Shown piece after piece: positions 5,705-5,737 of a DNA stretch of 5,737 nt. How positions within the stretch are numbered: position 1 is the stretch's first letter; the number at the start of each line of letters is the position of its first letter. The notes under the pieces are model-generated. The model was not told where the DNA came from. It saw nothing but the letters and a program-made list of their open reading frames with translations, and ran no database searches. The stretch covers positions 1 through 5,737 of the forward strand of contig CANQZX010000060.1 of NCBI GenBank assembly GCA_947628445.1, given 5' to 3'. The stretch comes from an uncultured Bacilli bacterium (GTDB lineage: Bacteria > Bacillota_I > Bacilli_A > RF39 > UBA660). A program made the translations under genes and the position numbers.

Positions 5705-5734
5705 AAAAGCAATGAGTTAATTCTCATTGTTTTT
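5705..5734 (+). terminator. Intrinsic terminator of the dacB-spmA-spmB operon
   Basis: AAAAGCAATGAG at 5705-5716 pairs over 12 bp (one G-U pair) with CTCATTGTTTTT at 5723-5734, around a 6-base loop (TTAATT). The right arm ends in five T residues. It begins 49 bases after the spmB stop. The matching A run on the left side means it could also terminate a convergent transcript. Confidence 0.85.
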
Positions 5735-5737
5735 ACT

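Noticed and set aside
1..5737. tRNA, rRNA, CRISPR array, insertion sequence or riboswitch
   Set aside because: No cloverleaf, regularly spaced repeats, transposase motifs or recognisable aptamer were seen. The gaps between genes are too short for most of these.

Overview
The window is AT-rich DNA with densely packed genes, all on the + strand. It suggests a low-GC Firmicute of the Bacilli type, probably an uncultured gut lineage related to the RF39/Erysipelotrichia-like groups. The grounds are A/T-ending codons, AGGAG-type ribosome binding sites, a YjbA-type DUF3603 protein, a classical lipobox lipoprotein, and a dacB-spmA-spmB operon of the endospore-former type. UGA is a stop here (spmA ends in TGA inside an ATGA overlap) and tryptophan is TGG, so the Mycoplasma genetic code is excluded. 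The taxon is inferred; no marker RNA is present.

Region 1 (1-1560) is the 3' part of a large secreted or surface protein whose start lies before the window. It has three cysteine pairs and ends in a C-type-lectin/DUF6273-like domain finishing in a VRPTFYL motif. The last ~60 codons differ from the rest of the gene: GC about doubles, and two clusters of NNT and NNC codons encode residues of the kind found in variable regions of diversity-generating retroelements (DGRs). This is the most interesting signal in the window. No template repeat or reverse transcriptase is present, so it remains a hypothesis.

Region 2 (1569-3045) begins with a long hairpin followed by eight T residues. Its loop holds a perfect Shine-Dalgarno sequence for a small two-helix membrane ORF. 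That ORF overlaps the start of a DUF3603 (YjbA-like) gene by 44 bases, and a small lipoprotein gene follows.

Region 3 (3083-3430) is a one-gene unit: a promoter, a 94-residue helical protein of unknown function, and a strong intrinsic terminator whose loop contains the gene's stop codon.

Region 4 (3430-5734) is the dacB-spmA-spmB operon. It encodes a secreted D,D-carboxypeptidase and the two spore maturation membrane proteins. The three genes are coupled by 7-base and 4-base overlaps, and a 12-bp hairpin terminator follows. In Bacillus subtilis the same operon adjusts spore cortex peptidoglycan and core dehydration, so this organism probably sporulates or descends from a sporulating ancestor. 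No gene-free stretch exceeds about 100 bases.
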